A stretch of DNA of 8,495 nt from Methanomicrobiales archaeon. GTDB taxonomy: Archaea; Halobacteriota; Methanomicrobia; Methanomicrobiales; JACTUA01. A model generated the notes under the pieces. It was not told the origin of the DNA, made no database searches, and worked only from the letters and a program-made list of their open reading frames with translations. Location of the stretch: NCBI GenBank assembly GCA_028678905.1, contig JAJRCO010000206.1, positions 1-8,495 on the forward strand, read 5' to 3'. Below, one piece after another: positions 1-6,800 of this stretch; within the stretch, counting starts at the first letter, position 1; each line of letters opens with the position of its first letter. The translations under genes and the position numbers were made by a program.

Positions 1-1
1 A

Positions 2-97
2 GAATCTCGTATCCTGAAATTTGTATATGAAGGGAAACGAGATCCGGTAAAAATATCTGTCAAGCACCTCTTTCCGATAGAGAAGAAATTCTGGTGA
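2..97 (+). CDS. C-terminal end of an unidentified protein (partial)
   Basis: An open frame enters from the left edge and ends at a TGA at 95-97, giving the last 31 residues of a protein. The tail is basic and hydrophobic, reading about ESRILKFVYEGK in its first part and ending in PIEKKFW. No motif is recognisable in so short a piece, so no function is offered. It is the only one of the three + frames here that stays open to a stop followed by a gap without coding signal, and this is the basis for calling it a gene end. It could still be a chance open frame. Confidence 0.45.
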   Translation, partial: ESRILKFVYEGKRDPVKISVKHLFPIEKKFW

Positions 98-265
98 GGG
101 GGGCCTTTTCTGATAACTAGGCTTTTGGGATCAGTACTCTTTACCCAGTCTCGATTCTTCGCACTGAGAGAGCGAAAGTTCATTCGGATCTCCGGCCCCG
201 GACCTAACCAGACAGCTCAACGGTCTTCCTTTTTTGTTCCTGCCTGGAACCATCACCGTGGTATG

Positions 266-274
266 AATATATAG
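266..274 (+). promoter_or_regulatory. TATA box of the 304-729 gene
   Basis: The sequence AATATATAG stands out from a GC-rich surround. Its centre is about 34 bp before the ATG at 304, which would place transcription start near 296 and leave a leader of only some 8 nt. This fits the near-leaderless arrangement common in archaea. A short inverted repeat, GTTCC-TGCCT-GGAAC at 236-250, lies just upstream and could be a regulator site or chance. Confidence 0.55.
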
Positions 275-303
275 AACCGGGCATCGTAGTATCGTGCACC
301 GAT

Positions 304-729
304 ATGCTCTCCATCCCCTTGGATTCCGGAACGACGGGTGCACCGGTCACCAGAGTCTTCCCTCTGCCTACTCCCTCCATGCCGGTATCACGGGGGATCG
401 ACGCTATCGTGTTTGAATTACAGGAATATCAGGTGAATACCATTCATCTCCGCCATGCCTCTCAGCAACTGGATCAGATCACGGTAGGGGCTGCGATCGC
501 TCTGCAAAAAGGCGATACCGCAGGAGTATATCGTTCTCTGGAAGACGCCCTGTTCACCATGAGAGAGGCCATCCTGACCCTCAAGTTGCTCGGTATTATG
601 GAAAGAAACCAGCTCCCGCGGGATGTACTGAATCATCTAGCCCTCATCCGTCAAATAATCCAGGAGGCGATGAGCGAGACGGGAACTATTCTGGCCAGAA
701 GGAAGATCGGTTATTCTTCGACGGCATAA
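304..729 (+). CDS. Small helical protein of unknown function
   Basis: I do not recognise this 141-residue protein. Residues 1-27 are Pro/Thr/Ser-rich and probably disordered. From about residue 28 (RGIDAIVFELQEYQ) to 130 it reads as an amphipathic, probably all-helical domain of three or four helices, including a stretch near QLDQITVGAAIALQKGD and another around LEDALFTMREAILTLKLLG. No signal peptide, membrane segment, metal site or nucleotide motif is visible. The ATG at 304 is chosen because a good TATA box lies at 266-274. An in-frame ATG at 379, at the start of the helical part, has no ribosome binding site and is less likely. The gene runs tail-to-tail into abce1, overlapping its last 19 bp. 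The promoter and an amino-acid composition typical of a real protein support it. Its role, and any link to ribosome recycling, are unknown. Confidence 0.65.
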   Translation: MLSIPLDSGTTGAPVTRVFPLPTPSMPVSRGIDAIVFELQEYQVNTIHLRHASQQLDQITVGAAIALQKGDTAGVYRSLEDALFTMREAILTLKLLGIMERNQLPRDVLNHLALIRQIIQEAMSETGTILARRKIGYSSTA

Positions 730-2477
730 TAGTATTCGCCATTGGACTTCTGGTCCCGGTCCAGGAAAGAGCCTGGTTTGTTGATACGCGGCCTTCCACT
801 TTTATCGCGCCGGAAAGTGACCCCCAGCTCCCGGAGAAATCGATTCATCCCCTCATGCATGGGGAACGGTCCGTGTGCCTCTCCGTATACACCGGGTTCT
901 CCTTCGAACACGATCAGGCGTTCGCTGATCATATCGATAGCGTAGATGTCGTGATCGATCACCAGGACACCTGCCCCTTTCAGCTCCGCATGGTTCTTGA
1001 TCACCCGCGGCAGCTTCACCCGCTGCTCCACATCAAGGTGGGCGCTGGGCTCATCGAGAATATAGAGGTCGGCATCCCGCGAGAGGCATAGGGCGATACC
1101 TACCCGCTGCAGTTCGCCTCCGGATAACGATGAGACGCTGGAGGACAGAATAGTCCGCAGCCCTAGCGGTTCCAGGATCTCGTTCTGGTAATGGGCACCG
1201 TCAAACCGGGTGGTTACGCTGCGCAGTGCCATCTCCACGGTATCTTCTCCCACCGCCTTCAGGTACTGCGGTTTGTAAGAGATACGAACCTCCTGCTCCA
1301 TCTTTCCTTCTTCCGGATTCTCCTCCCCTGCCAGGAGGCGGGCAAAGGTGGTCTTACCGATGCCGTTGGGCCCCACCACCCCCAGCACTTCTCCGGCCCG
1401 GATCTCTCCACCTCTTACGGAGAGGGTGAAACCGGGATATTGTTTGGTCATAGGAGGGATGGAGAGCAGTTCGTTGCGTACCTCCTCACCACCGTGGAGG
1501 CGTCGTTCGAAAATCACCGGGTAATCACGGAACCGGACGTTCTCCTCGGTGAGGTACCCGCTGAGATATTCGTTGATGCCCACCCGGGCACCCTTGGGCT
1601 GGGTGATCACCCCGAAAACCGCAGGCTGCCCGTAGGCGATGTGCACGGTGTCGGCAAGCATATCCAGGATGGCGAGATCGTGCTCCACGATCACCACCGG
1701 CCGGTTCTGTGCAAGGTCGCGGATAAGGTAGGCAGCCCGCATCCGCTGGTAAATATCCAGAAATGGGGTGATCTCGTCAAGGAAATAGAAATCAGCTGCT
1801 CGGGCAAGACACGCCGCGATAGCCAGCCGCTGCAGTTCACCGCCGGAAAGCGTATCGATAGGACGATCGAGGAGCGGACCTAAGGAGAGTCCTTCGACGT
1901 ATGCATCGAGTTTTCCCCGTTCATCGGTCTTCCTGAGCAGGCTGGCCACGCTTCCAGAGAACATTTTCGGAATATAATCGATATACTGGGGCTTCACCGC
2001 GACCCTGATTTTTCCGTCAGCTACCCGCTGCAGGTATTCAAACAGCTCGGTTCCTACGTATCGTTTGATGATATCCTTCCAGTTGGCCTGATGGGTGAAA
2101 TCACCGAGATTGGGCAGCAGAGACCCGGAAAGAATCTGGATACAGGTGCTTTTCCCGATTCCATTGGCACCCAGAATACCACTCACCTTTCCTTCCACCG
2201 GCACCGGCAGCCCGTACAGCACAAATCCGTTTGCCCCGTAACGGTGGGTGGGGTACTGCAGCTGTTCGGGAAGGCTTATCACGTCGATCGCTTCGAAGGG
2301 GCATTTTTTTACGCAGATACCACATCCGACGCAGAGTTCCTCCGAAATGACGGCAATGCCTTTTTCGTCGATGACGACCGTTTCGTCACCTGAACGAACG
2401 CGTGGACAGTATTGGATGCATTCCAGTCCGCATTTTTTAGAATGGCAGCGTTTCCGGTGAATAACAGCGATGCGCAT
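711..2477 (-). CDS. abce1: ABCE1/Rli1 ribosome-recycling ATPase
   Basis: ABCE1 is the soluble iron-sulfur twin ATPase that splits ribosomes into subunits after termination (with aRF1) or rescue (with Pelota). The 588-residue protein is full length. It has two ferredoxin-like 4Fe-4S motifs: cysteines 11, 16, 20, 24 and 49, 52, 55, 59. NBD1 has Walker A GANGIGKST (103-111), signature LSGGELQR (210-217), Walker B ending in D234-E235, and an EHD switch. NBD2 has Walker A GPNGIGKTT (369-377), signature LSGGELQR (451-458), Walker B D475-E476, and a DHD switch. Both catalytic glutamates are present. The odd point is the stretch after Walker B of NBD1, DEITPFLD, where the family usually reads DEPSSYLD; NBD2 keeps a near-normal DEPSAHLD. 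The ATG at 2477 has an AGGT ribosome binding site 7 nt upstream. The gene follows the EMC6-like gene by 13 bp, so the two are probably co-transcribed, and it is divergent from rqcH-pelota. Confidence 0.97.
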   Translation of the reverse strand: MRIAVIHRKRCHSKKCGLECIQYCPRVRSGDETVVIDEKGIAVISEELCVGCGICVKKCPFEAIDVISLPEQLQYPTHRYGANGFVLYGLPVPVEGKVSGILGANGIGKSTCIQILSGSLLPNLGDFTHQANWKDIIKRYVGTELFEYLQRVADGKIRVAVKPQYIDYIPKMFSGSVASLLRKTDERGKLDAYVEGLSLGPLLDRPIDTLSGGELQRLAIAACLARAADFYFLDEITPFLDIYQRMRAAYLIRDLAQNRPVVIVEHDLAILDMLADTVHIAYGQPAVFGVITQPKGARVGINEYLSGYLTEENVRFRDYPVIFERRLHGGEEVRNELLSIPPMTKQYPGFTLSVRGGEIRAGEVLGVVGPNGIGKTTFARLLAGEENPEEGKMEQEVRISYKPQYLKAVGEDTVEMALRSVTTRFDGAHYQNEILEPLGLRTILSSSVSSLSGGELQRVGIALCLSRDADLYILDEPSAHLDVEQRVKLPRVIKNHAELKGAGVLVIDHDIYAIDMISERLIVFEGEPGVYGEAHGPFPMHEGMNRFLRELGVTFRRDKSGRPRINKPGSFLDRDQKSNGEYYYAVEE

Positions 2478-2484
2478 GAATTGT

Positions 2485-2488
2485 ACCT
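2485..2488 (-). promoter_or_regulatory. Ribosome binding site of abce1
   Basis: On the minus strand AGGT lies 7 nt before the ATG at 2477, within the 13 bp between the EMC6-like stop and the abce1 start. It supports separate initiation at this ATG within a two-gene transcript. Confidence 0.5.
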
Positions 2489-2490
2489 GA

Positions 2491-2841
2491 TCAGGGGAGA
2501 GGGGCAGAGGTGGTGAGAAGGATGGTCCAGGTGATGAACCAGAAGGAGACGGTCATGAAACCCTGGTAGATCCAGTCCTTGGCTCCCAGCGGTTCCCTGC
2601 CCCTGCGGAGAGGAATGAAAAGATATCTCTGTATGATGATCGCGATGAGCACTAGGAGAAAACCGGTGGTCGGGTCGTCCTGCAGGAAGAAGGCGATTAC
2701 TCCGGCGGCGATGCCCAGGAAGGAGGCAGTGAGGGTTCTTTTGATGCGGTCCATGTGGTCCTGCTGCTTGTCTGCCCGTGTCTTTTGTTTCTTGGGGATG
2801 TCTACAGGTTCCCTGGCCGGTTTTTTTGTATCCTCGCTCAT
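2491..2841 (-). CDS. EMC6-like small membrane protein
   Basis: This 116-residue protein has a highly charged N-terminal tail (residues 1-35, rich in Lys, Arg, Asp, Glu) and three hydrophobic segments at about 36-53, 58-76 and 90-110. A basic loop RRGREPLGAKD lies between the second and third. Size, three helices and a cytosolic charged N-terminus fit archaeal EMC6-like proteins, relatives of a core subunit of the eukaryotic ER membrane complex that helps insert membrane proteins. The assignment rests on topology and general resemblance, not on a decisive motif, so an unrelated small membrane protein remains possible. The ATG at 2841 is preferred over the GTG at 2856: an AGGTGA ribosome binding site (2853-2858) sits 11 nt before the ATG and overlaps the GTG. 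It is the first gene of an apparent operon with abce1. Confidence 0.7.
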   Translation of the reverse strand: MSEDTKKPAREPVDIPKKQKTRADKQQDHMDRIKRTLTASFLGIAAGVIAFFLQDDPTTGFLLVLIAIIIQRYLFIPLRRGREPLGAKDWIYQGFMTVSFWFITWTILLTTSAPLP

Positions 2842-2891
2842 GGGGGCATCAGTCACCTATTTTTGGTGCGCTTTCCATATCTAATTTATTT
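2842..2891. promoter_or_regulatory. Compact divergent promoter between EMC6-like/abce1 and rqcH/pelota
   Basis: Only 50 bp separate the two divergent start codons. An AT-rich block at 2877-2893 contains TATA-like sequence on both strands. Read on the minus strand (AAATAAATTA, about 2882-2891) it would start transcription near 2860, just ahead of the AGGTGA site. Read on the + strand it would start near 2910, the second possible rqcH start. A second AT core, TATTTTT at 2858-2864, is flanked by CACC and GGTG and could drive a leaderless rqcH message from about 2890. The two transcription units must share this DNA, so they are likely to be regulated together or to compete. Confidence 0.5.
2853..2858 (-). 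promoter_or_regulatory. Ribosome binding site deciding the EMC6-like start
   Basis: AGGTGA on the minus strand is complementary to the 3' end of archaeal 16S rRNA and lies 11 nt before the ATG at 2841. It includes the GTG at 2854-2856 that would otherwise be the longest start, so that GTG is probably not used. Confidence 0.5.
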
Positions 2892-4772
2892 ATGGCAACT
2901 CTTCCAGGCATGAGCGGAATTGATGTCCTGGCGATGGTGGAGGAGCTGAAGGAATGCCTCCCGCTCTGGATCGGTAAAGTGTACCAGTTTGGCGAGAAGA
3001 CGATCGGTATCCGCCTGGGAGGAGAACAGGAAAAAAATCTCTTTCTCATCGAGGCGGGGAGACGGGCACACTTGGTGGGGACCCTTCCCGCGGCACCGAA
3101 AAACCCGACTGGATTTGCCATGCTCCTGCGCAAATACCTCGAAGGTGGTAAAGTGCTCTCTATCGGCCAGTACGGGATAGAACGGATATTTTATTTCGAT
3201 ATCGGGAAAAGGGAGCAGATATACCGGCTGATTATCGAACTTTTTGACGAAGGAAACGTCATTCTCTGCCGCGAGGACGGGACCATCATCATGCCTCTCT
3301 GGCACCACCGCTTCCGCGACCGCGATGTGATCAAAGATGCATCTTACGTGCGAACAGGGCGGGACTGTACGGATTTTGGACCGGAGGAGTTCTCCGCTCT
3401 CTTGGAAAATACCACAAAAGACCTGGTGAAGGCACTTGCGGTGGACTGCCGGCTGGGTGGAATGTATGCCGAGGAGGTCTGCCGCATGGCGGGGGTCGAC
3501 AAGCACCTGCCGGCACCGGAAGCCGAAGCAGAAAGCATCTACCGGACCCTACATGCTCTTCTCCACCGAATCACGGCCGAATCCATCCCGGTGATCACAG
3601 CCAGCGGGTGCTGGCCGATCATCTTGGACGCAGAAGTGCCCCTGCGGACCTTTGACTCGTATCACCAGGCACTCGACGCATACTACCCACGGGAAGAACC
3701 TGCGAAGGAAGAGCAAAAGGCCCGGGTGACCCGTCAGGAATCCATCCGATCCCGGCAGATGCGAGCGGTCGCCGGTTTTGAAGAAAAGATCGACCGGATT
3801 CAGCGTAAGATCGATGCCCTCTACGCCAACTACCTGCTGGTGGAAGAGATACTCCACTCTCTGCAGGATGCCCGCACTCGGCATTCCTGGCAGGAGATCG
3901 CCCACCGCCTCCATGAAGCCGCAACCGGGGCCGCCCGCCGGATCGTGCAGGTGTACCCGGAGGAGGCAGCGGTGGAGATCGATCTGGGTGAGCGGGTAAA
4001 AGTATTTGTTGCCGATTCGGTGGAGACCAACGCAGTCCGCTACTATGATCAGATCAAGAAACTGAAGAAGAAAAGGGAAGGGGCCCTTTCTGCCCTGGAA
4101 AAGCCCGTTGTGGAGAAAGCAACAGGTGGAAAAAGGCCGGGAAGTGCCAAACCCCGCTGGTATCACCGCTTCCGGTGGTTCTATACAAGCGACGACGTGC
4201 TTGTGGTCGGCGGAAAGGACGCAAGCCAGAACGAAGAACTGGTAAAGAAGTATCTGGAGGGAGGAGACACCTTCCTGCACGCCGAATCACACGGAGCAAG
4301 CGTCATGGTGGTGAAAGGAGTGACCCTTCATCCTGAAGAGGCGGCACAGGCTGCGGTTTCTTATTCCGGGGCCTGGAGGAGCGGCCGGTTCTCAGGAGAC
4401 GCCTACGCTGCGGCGCCGGAGCAGGTGAGCAAAACGCCGCCTTCCGGAGAATATATTAGCCGTGGATCGTTCGTGGTACGGGGAGAACGAATCCACTTCC
4501 ACGATGTCCCCCTTCGGGTCGCCATAGGCCTCCAGGTGGAGCCGATGGTGAAGGTGATTGGGGGCCCTCCTTCAACGATTCAGAAGCACGCCCGCATATG
4601 GGTCGGCTTGCACCCTGGGCAGTTCGAACCAAACGACATCGCGAAGAAAGTGGTCCGGTTGCTGAAAGAGAAAGCGCAGAGCCTGGGAGTCGCAGGCATC
4701 GCCCGCATCATCACCACAGAGAGCGTGGCGGCGTTTGTGCCTCCGGGAGGCTCGGATATCGAGGAAACGTAA
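2892..4772 (+). CDS. rqcH: RqcH/NEMF-family NFACT protein, ribosome-associated quality control
   Basis: RqcH (eukaryotic NEMF/Rqc2) binds large ribosomal subunits obstructed by peptidyl-tRNA and, in bacteria and eukaryotes, directs C-terminal tailing of the stalled chain. The 626-residue protein has the expected archaeal layout. An NFACT-N domain (about 10-170) includes SGIDVLAMVEEL and LIIELFDEGNVIL. A middle region with helix-hairpin-helix character and coiled coils follows (about 275-345 and 380-405). The NFACT-R domain (about 422-520) carries WYHRFRWF, GGKDASQNEELVKKYL and SGAWRSG-SGDAY. The eukaryotic C-terminal NFACT-C domain is absent, as is normal in archaea. In NFACT-N the pair usually Asp-Arg reads Glu97-Arg98 (YGIERI), while the early Asp (D11) is kept. 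Start: the ATG at 2892 or the in-frame ATG at 2910 (MSGIDV); neither has a clear ribosome binding site and both could be leaderless. The stop overlaps the pelota start by one base. Confidence 0.95.
   Translation: MATLPGMSGIDVLAMVEELKECLPLWIGKVYQFGEKTIGIRLGGEQEKNLFLIEAGRRAHLVGTLPAAPKNPTGFAMLLRKYLEGGKVLSIGQYGIERIFYFDIGKREQIYRLIIELFDEGNVILCREDGTIIMPLWHHRFRDRDVIKDASYVRTGRDCTDFGPEEFSALLENTTKDLVKALAVDCRLGGMYAEEVCRMAGVDKHLPAPEAEAESIYRTLHALLHRITAESIPVITASGCWPIILDAEVPLRTFDSYHQALDAYYPREEPAKEEQKARVTRQESIRSRQMRAVAGFEEKIDRIQRKIDALYANYLLVEEILHSLQDARTRHSWQEIAHRLHEAATGAARRIVQVYPEEAAVEIDLGERVKVFVADSVETNAVRYYDQIKKLKKKREGALSALEKPVVEKATGGKRPGSAKPRWYHRFRWFYTSDDVLVVGGKDASQNEELVKKYLEGGDTFLHAESHGASVMVVKGVTLHPEEAAQAAVSYSGAWRSGRFSGDAYAAAPEQVSKTPPSGEYISRGSFVVRGERIHFHDVPLRVAIGLQVEPMVKVIGGPPSTIQKHARIWVGLHPGQFEPNDIAKKVVRLLKEKAQSLGVAGIARIITTESVAAFVPPGGSDIEET
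4761..4765 (+). promoter_or_regulatory. Ribosome binding site of pelota inside the rqcH end
   Basis: GAGGA lies 6 nt before the pelota ATG at 4772, inside the last codons of rqcH. Together with the TAATG overlap it marks this ATG as the start, rather than the longer open frame extending upstream to 4598, and suggests translational coupling. Confidence 0.55.
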
Positions 4773-5821
4773 TGAAGGCCGAACAGGGAGAATTGAAGAG
4801 AGGGTACGGCGAGATACGCCTGTTCCCGGAGGTGCCGGACGATCTGTGGCACCTGGAGCATCTAATCTCCCCGGGTGATCTGGTTTTTGCGACCACCCTG
4901 CGCACTGCAGACACCCCCCAGGATAAATTGCGCCCGGAGAAAGCCGAAAAGCGCCCTGTGCGCATTGGGATCCGGGTGGAAAAAGTCTCCTTTCATCCCT
5001 ACACAAACCGTCTGCGAATCGGCGGAAAAATTGAGCACGGACCGGATATGGGTGCCCATCACACCTTCAACATCGATGCGGGTACCGAGATATCGGTAAT
5101 AAAGCAGTGGTCCCGCCTCGATCGAGAACGCCTGGAGCGGGCAGAACGGTCCACTACGTTCGGTGCGATCCATATTCTCACGCTGGAGGAGGGCGAAGGG
5201 CAGATCTTCCGCCTGCGCCAGTTTGGTCCGGAATGGGTGGAGACTATCACCATCGGGAGTGGAAAAGGCGCGGGAACAGAAGGAAAAAAGGTGCTGTTCG
5301 AGACTATCCTCTCCCGCCTCGCGCTTATCACCGGCCACATCGTGCTGGCCGGTCCCGGATTTGTCAAGGATGATTTCATTCGGTTTCTGAAAGAGAAGAC
5401 ACCAGATCTGCGGGATCGGGTACTGGTGGTAGAGACCCGTGGAACCGGGCGGGGTGGAGTGCAGGAGGTGATTGGGCAGGGCGTACTTGAACAGCTGGTG
5501 GGGGATCTGCAGCTCCAGCGAGAGGTCCGGGTGATGGAAGAGTTCCTCACCCGTATCTCCAAAGGTGAACCGATCGCCTACGGAGTGCGGGAGGTTGAGG
5601 AAGCAGTCGCCTGCGGGGCTGCAGATCAGATAATGGTCGCGGACAGCATGCTTCACGACCCTCAGGTTACCACAATCCTGGAGCAGGCCGAGAAGATCCG
5701 GGCGCAGATCCGGATCCTCAGTACTTCATTCGAACCAGGCATGCAGCTGGAATCACTGGGTGGAATAGCGGCTTTGCTGCGATATCACCTGTCCCGTACC
5801 ACGATACAGGATATCCGGTAG
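4772..5821 (+). CDS. pelA: Pelota (aPelota/Dom34) ribosome rescue factor
   Basis: Pelota is an eRF1/aRF1 paralogue that, delivered by the GTPase aEF1A, enters the empty A site of stalled ribosomes and with ABCE1 splits them without hydrolysing peptidyl-tRNA. The 349-residue protein matches the family length. It has an N-terminal Sm-like domain (about 1-125, including GDLVFATTLRT and VEKVSFHPYTNRLRIGGKI), a middle domain (about 130-255) with the conserved GPGF (194-197), and a C-terminal L30e-like domain (about 258-349, YGVREVEEAVACGAADQIMV). As expected for Pelota there is no GGQ motif, so it cannot release the peptide. The start is fixed by the TAATG junction with rqcH and the GAGGA site. 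The open frame upstream to 4598 is only rqcH read out of frame. rqcH and pelota form an operon divergent from abce1. Confidence 0.97.
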   Translation: MKAEQGELKRGYGEIRLFPEVPDDLWHLEHLISPGDLVFATTLRTADTPQDKLRPEKAEKRPVRIGIRVEKVSFHPYTNRLRIGGKIEHGPDMGAHHTFNIDAGTEISVIKQWSRLDRERLERAERSTTFGAIHILTLEEGEGQIFRLRQFGPEWVETITIGSGKGAGTEGKKVLFETILSRLALITGHIVLAGPGFVKDDFIRFLKEKTPDLRDRVLVVETRGTGRGGVQEVIGQGVLEQLVGDLQLQREVRVMEEFLTRISKGEPIAYGVREVEEAVACGAADQIMVADSMLHDPQVTTILEQAEKIRAQIRILSTSFEPGMQLESLGGIAALLRYHLSRTTIQDIR

Positions 5822-6073
5822 CGGTCGTCTTTCTCAACCATACGGGCATTCTCTCTTGGAAGATCTTCCTTCCGTTCCACAGAATGTCTTCCCATTGAGG
5901 CGGCAAAGGGGGGTTGGAATGCCTTTCCCGGTTGATGAGTGGAGAATCCAGGATACCCCCAGGAAAATTTACGTGTGCGTGCCGTGCAGGTCCGGTCACT
6001 GGAGTCTGGATTAGATTGCCGATAGAAAAGAGAATGGATCGTTGTTGAAACAAGGGACGAGGTGTCCCTCCAT
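5822..6073. other. Convergent intergenic gap between pelota and FKBP
   Basis: These 252 bp separate two gene ends. The gap holds a perfect 12 bp palindrome GGAAGATCTTCC (5858-5869) and a small hairpin next to the FKBP stop, described separately. No open frame has a plausible start and family resemblance, and no tRNA or box C/D pattern was found. The first 34 codons after the pelota TAG stay open in the same frame, but this is within chance. Confidence 0.5.
6053..6069 (-). terminator. Hairpin after the FKBP stop, possible terminator
   Basis: On the minus strand AGGGAC-ACCTC-GTCCCT forms a 6 bp stem with a 5 nt loop, starting 4 bp after the FKBP TGA (6074-6076). It is followed by TGTTTC and, about 20 bp further, by a pyrimidine-rich TCTCTTTTCT. 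Archaeal termination relies mainly on U-tracts, so the hairpin may instead protect the 3' end. Confidence 0.35.
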
Positions 6074-6763
6074 TCAGGGCGAGGGGCTCTCTTCTTCCTT
6101 TTTCTCCGGCCGTTTGAAATTCTCGAGAAGGGTGATCTCCTGGACCGGGGGAATGGTCGCGAAGATGTCGCTGATGATCCGACCCCGCCACAGGAGCCAG
6201 CGCCGGTCATACTGGATTCCTGCGGGAAGCGTGATGGATAGGACTCCATCCACATACGTGACATCCATTTCCCTCTGTGAATAGAGCTTGATTAGTCCCT
6301 GCACCTGTTCTTCGACGCTATCCACTTTCTCCAGAATGTTGGCTTTGTAATGAGCGGTCTTCCCGGCAAGAGGGTGATTGAAGTCCACCAGGACCCGCCG
6401 CCCGATCTTGTTGACCACCATCCCTTCTCTGCCCTCCAGCTGGACCCGTTCACCGATCTCCGGATTCTCTTTGAACTTGGTCACGGGAACCGATTCAACT
6501 AGGGTCTCATCGTGAGCGCCGAACGCCTTCTCCGGGGAAACATCGATCTCAAATTCTTCTCCCGGTTCCTTTCCAGCCAGTGCCTCATCGAGACCTGCAA
6601 CCACATGGCCACTCCCTACGTGGATGATCACCGGCCCATAGGCGGCGTTCTCGTTGTGAATTCCCGCATTCTTTGCCGTTTCTGCATCGGTGGTATCAAA
6701 AATATTTCCGTCGATCTCACCGGTATAGTGTAATTTGATAAAATCTCCCTTTTCAATGGGCAT
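6074..6763 (-). CDS. Long-type FKBP peptidyl-prolyl isomerase (SlyD-like)
   Basis: This cytosolic prolyl cis-trans isomerase and holdase chaperone has 229 residues. The FKBP fold opens with GDFIKLHYTGEIDG and has VGSGHVVAGLDEALAGKEPGE at about 49-69. The flap insert (IF) domain at about 85-126 begins with AFGAHDETLV, and the fold closes with DFNHPLAGKTAHYKANI (127-143). A further domain of about 75 residues (150-222) and a charged tail (KKEEESPSP) follow, as in the long archaeal FKBPs. There is no His-rich tail like that of bacterial SlyD. The ATG at 6763 is chosen over the GTG at 6772 because AAGGTG (6770-6775) makes a ribosome binding site 6 nt before the ATG and overlaps the GTG. A TATA box lies at 6801-6810. 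As a folding factor it may act on newly made proteins; a direct link to the rescue genes is inference. Confidence 0.92.
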   Translation of the reverse strand: MPIEKGDFIKLHYTGEIDGNIFDTTDAETAKNAGIHNENAAYGPVIIHVGSGHVVAGLDEALAGKEPGEEFEIDVSPEKAFGAHDETLVESVPVTKFKENPEIGERVQLEGREGMVVNKIGRRVLVDFNHPLAGKTAHYKANILEKVDSVEEQVQGLIKLYSQREMDVTYVDGVLSITLPAGIQYDRRWLLWRGRIISDIFATIPPVQEITLLENFKRPEKKEEESPSP

Positions 6764-6769
6764 CTGATA

Positions 6770-6775
6770 CACCTT
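6770..6775 (-). promoter_or_regulatory. Ribosome binding site deciding the FKBP start
   Basis: AAGGTG on the minus strand, 6 nt before the ATG at 6763. The alternative GTG start lies within it. Confidence 0.5.
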
Positions 6776-6800
6776 TCTATAGTACGTGGAGAGAAAGGGA

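Noticed and set aside
131..343. 70-codon minus-strand open frame over the 304 gene promoter
   Set aside because: It crosses the TATA box and start of the + strand gene and has no family resemblance.
1191..1883. 230-codon + strand open frame antisense to abce1
   Set aside because: It lies wholly within abce1 and reads as low-complexity His/Pro/Gly/Arg-rich sequence; it is a by-product of a GC-rich coding strand.
3549..4280. 243-codon minus-strand open frame antisense to rqcH
   Set aside because: It overlaps the coiled-coil region of a securely identified gene and shows no family resemblance or start signal.
4862..5656. 264-codon minus-strand open frame antisense to pelota
   Set aside because: It lies fully inside pelota, whose family match is secure; no promoter or recognisable domain.
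5819..5923. Possible TAG (pyrrolysine) read-through of pelota
   Set aside because: The frame stays open for 34 codons after the TAG, but the chance of that is about one in five, the protein already has family length, and Pyl use is not supported here.
5718..6264. Minus-strand open frames spanning the pelota-FKBP gap
   Set aside because: They overlap the ends of both flanking genes out of frame and have no recognisable domain or start signal.
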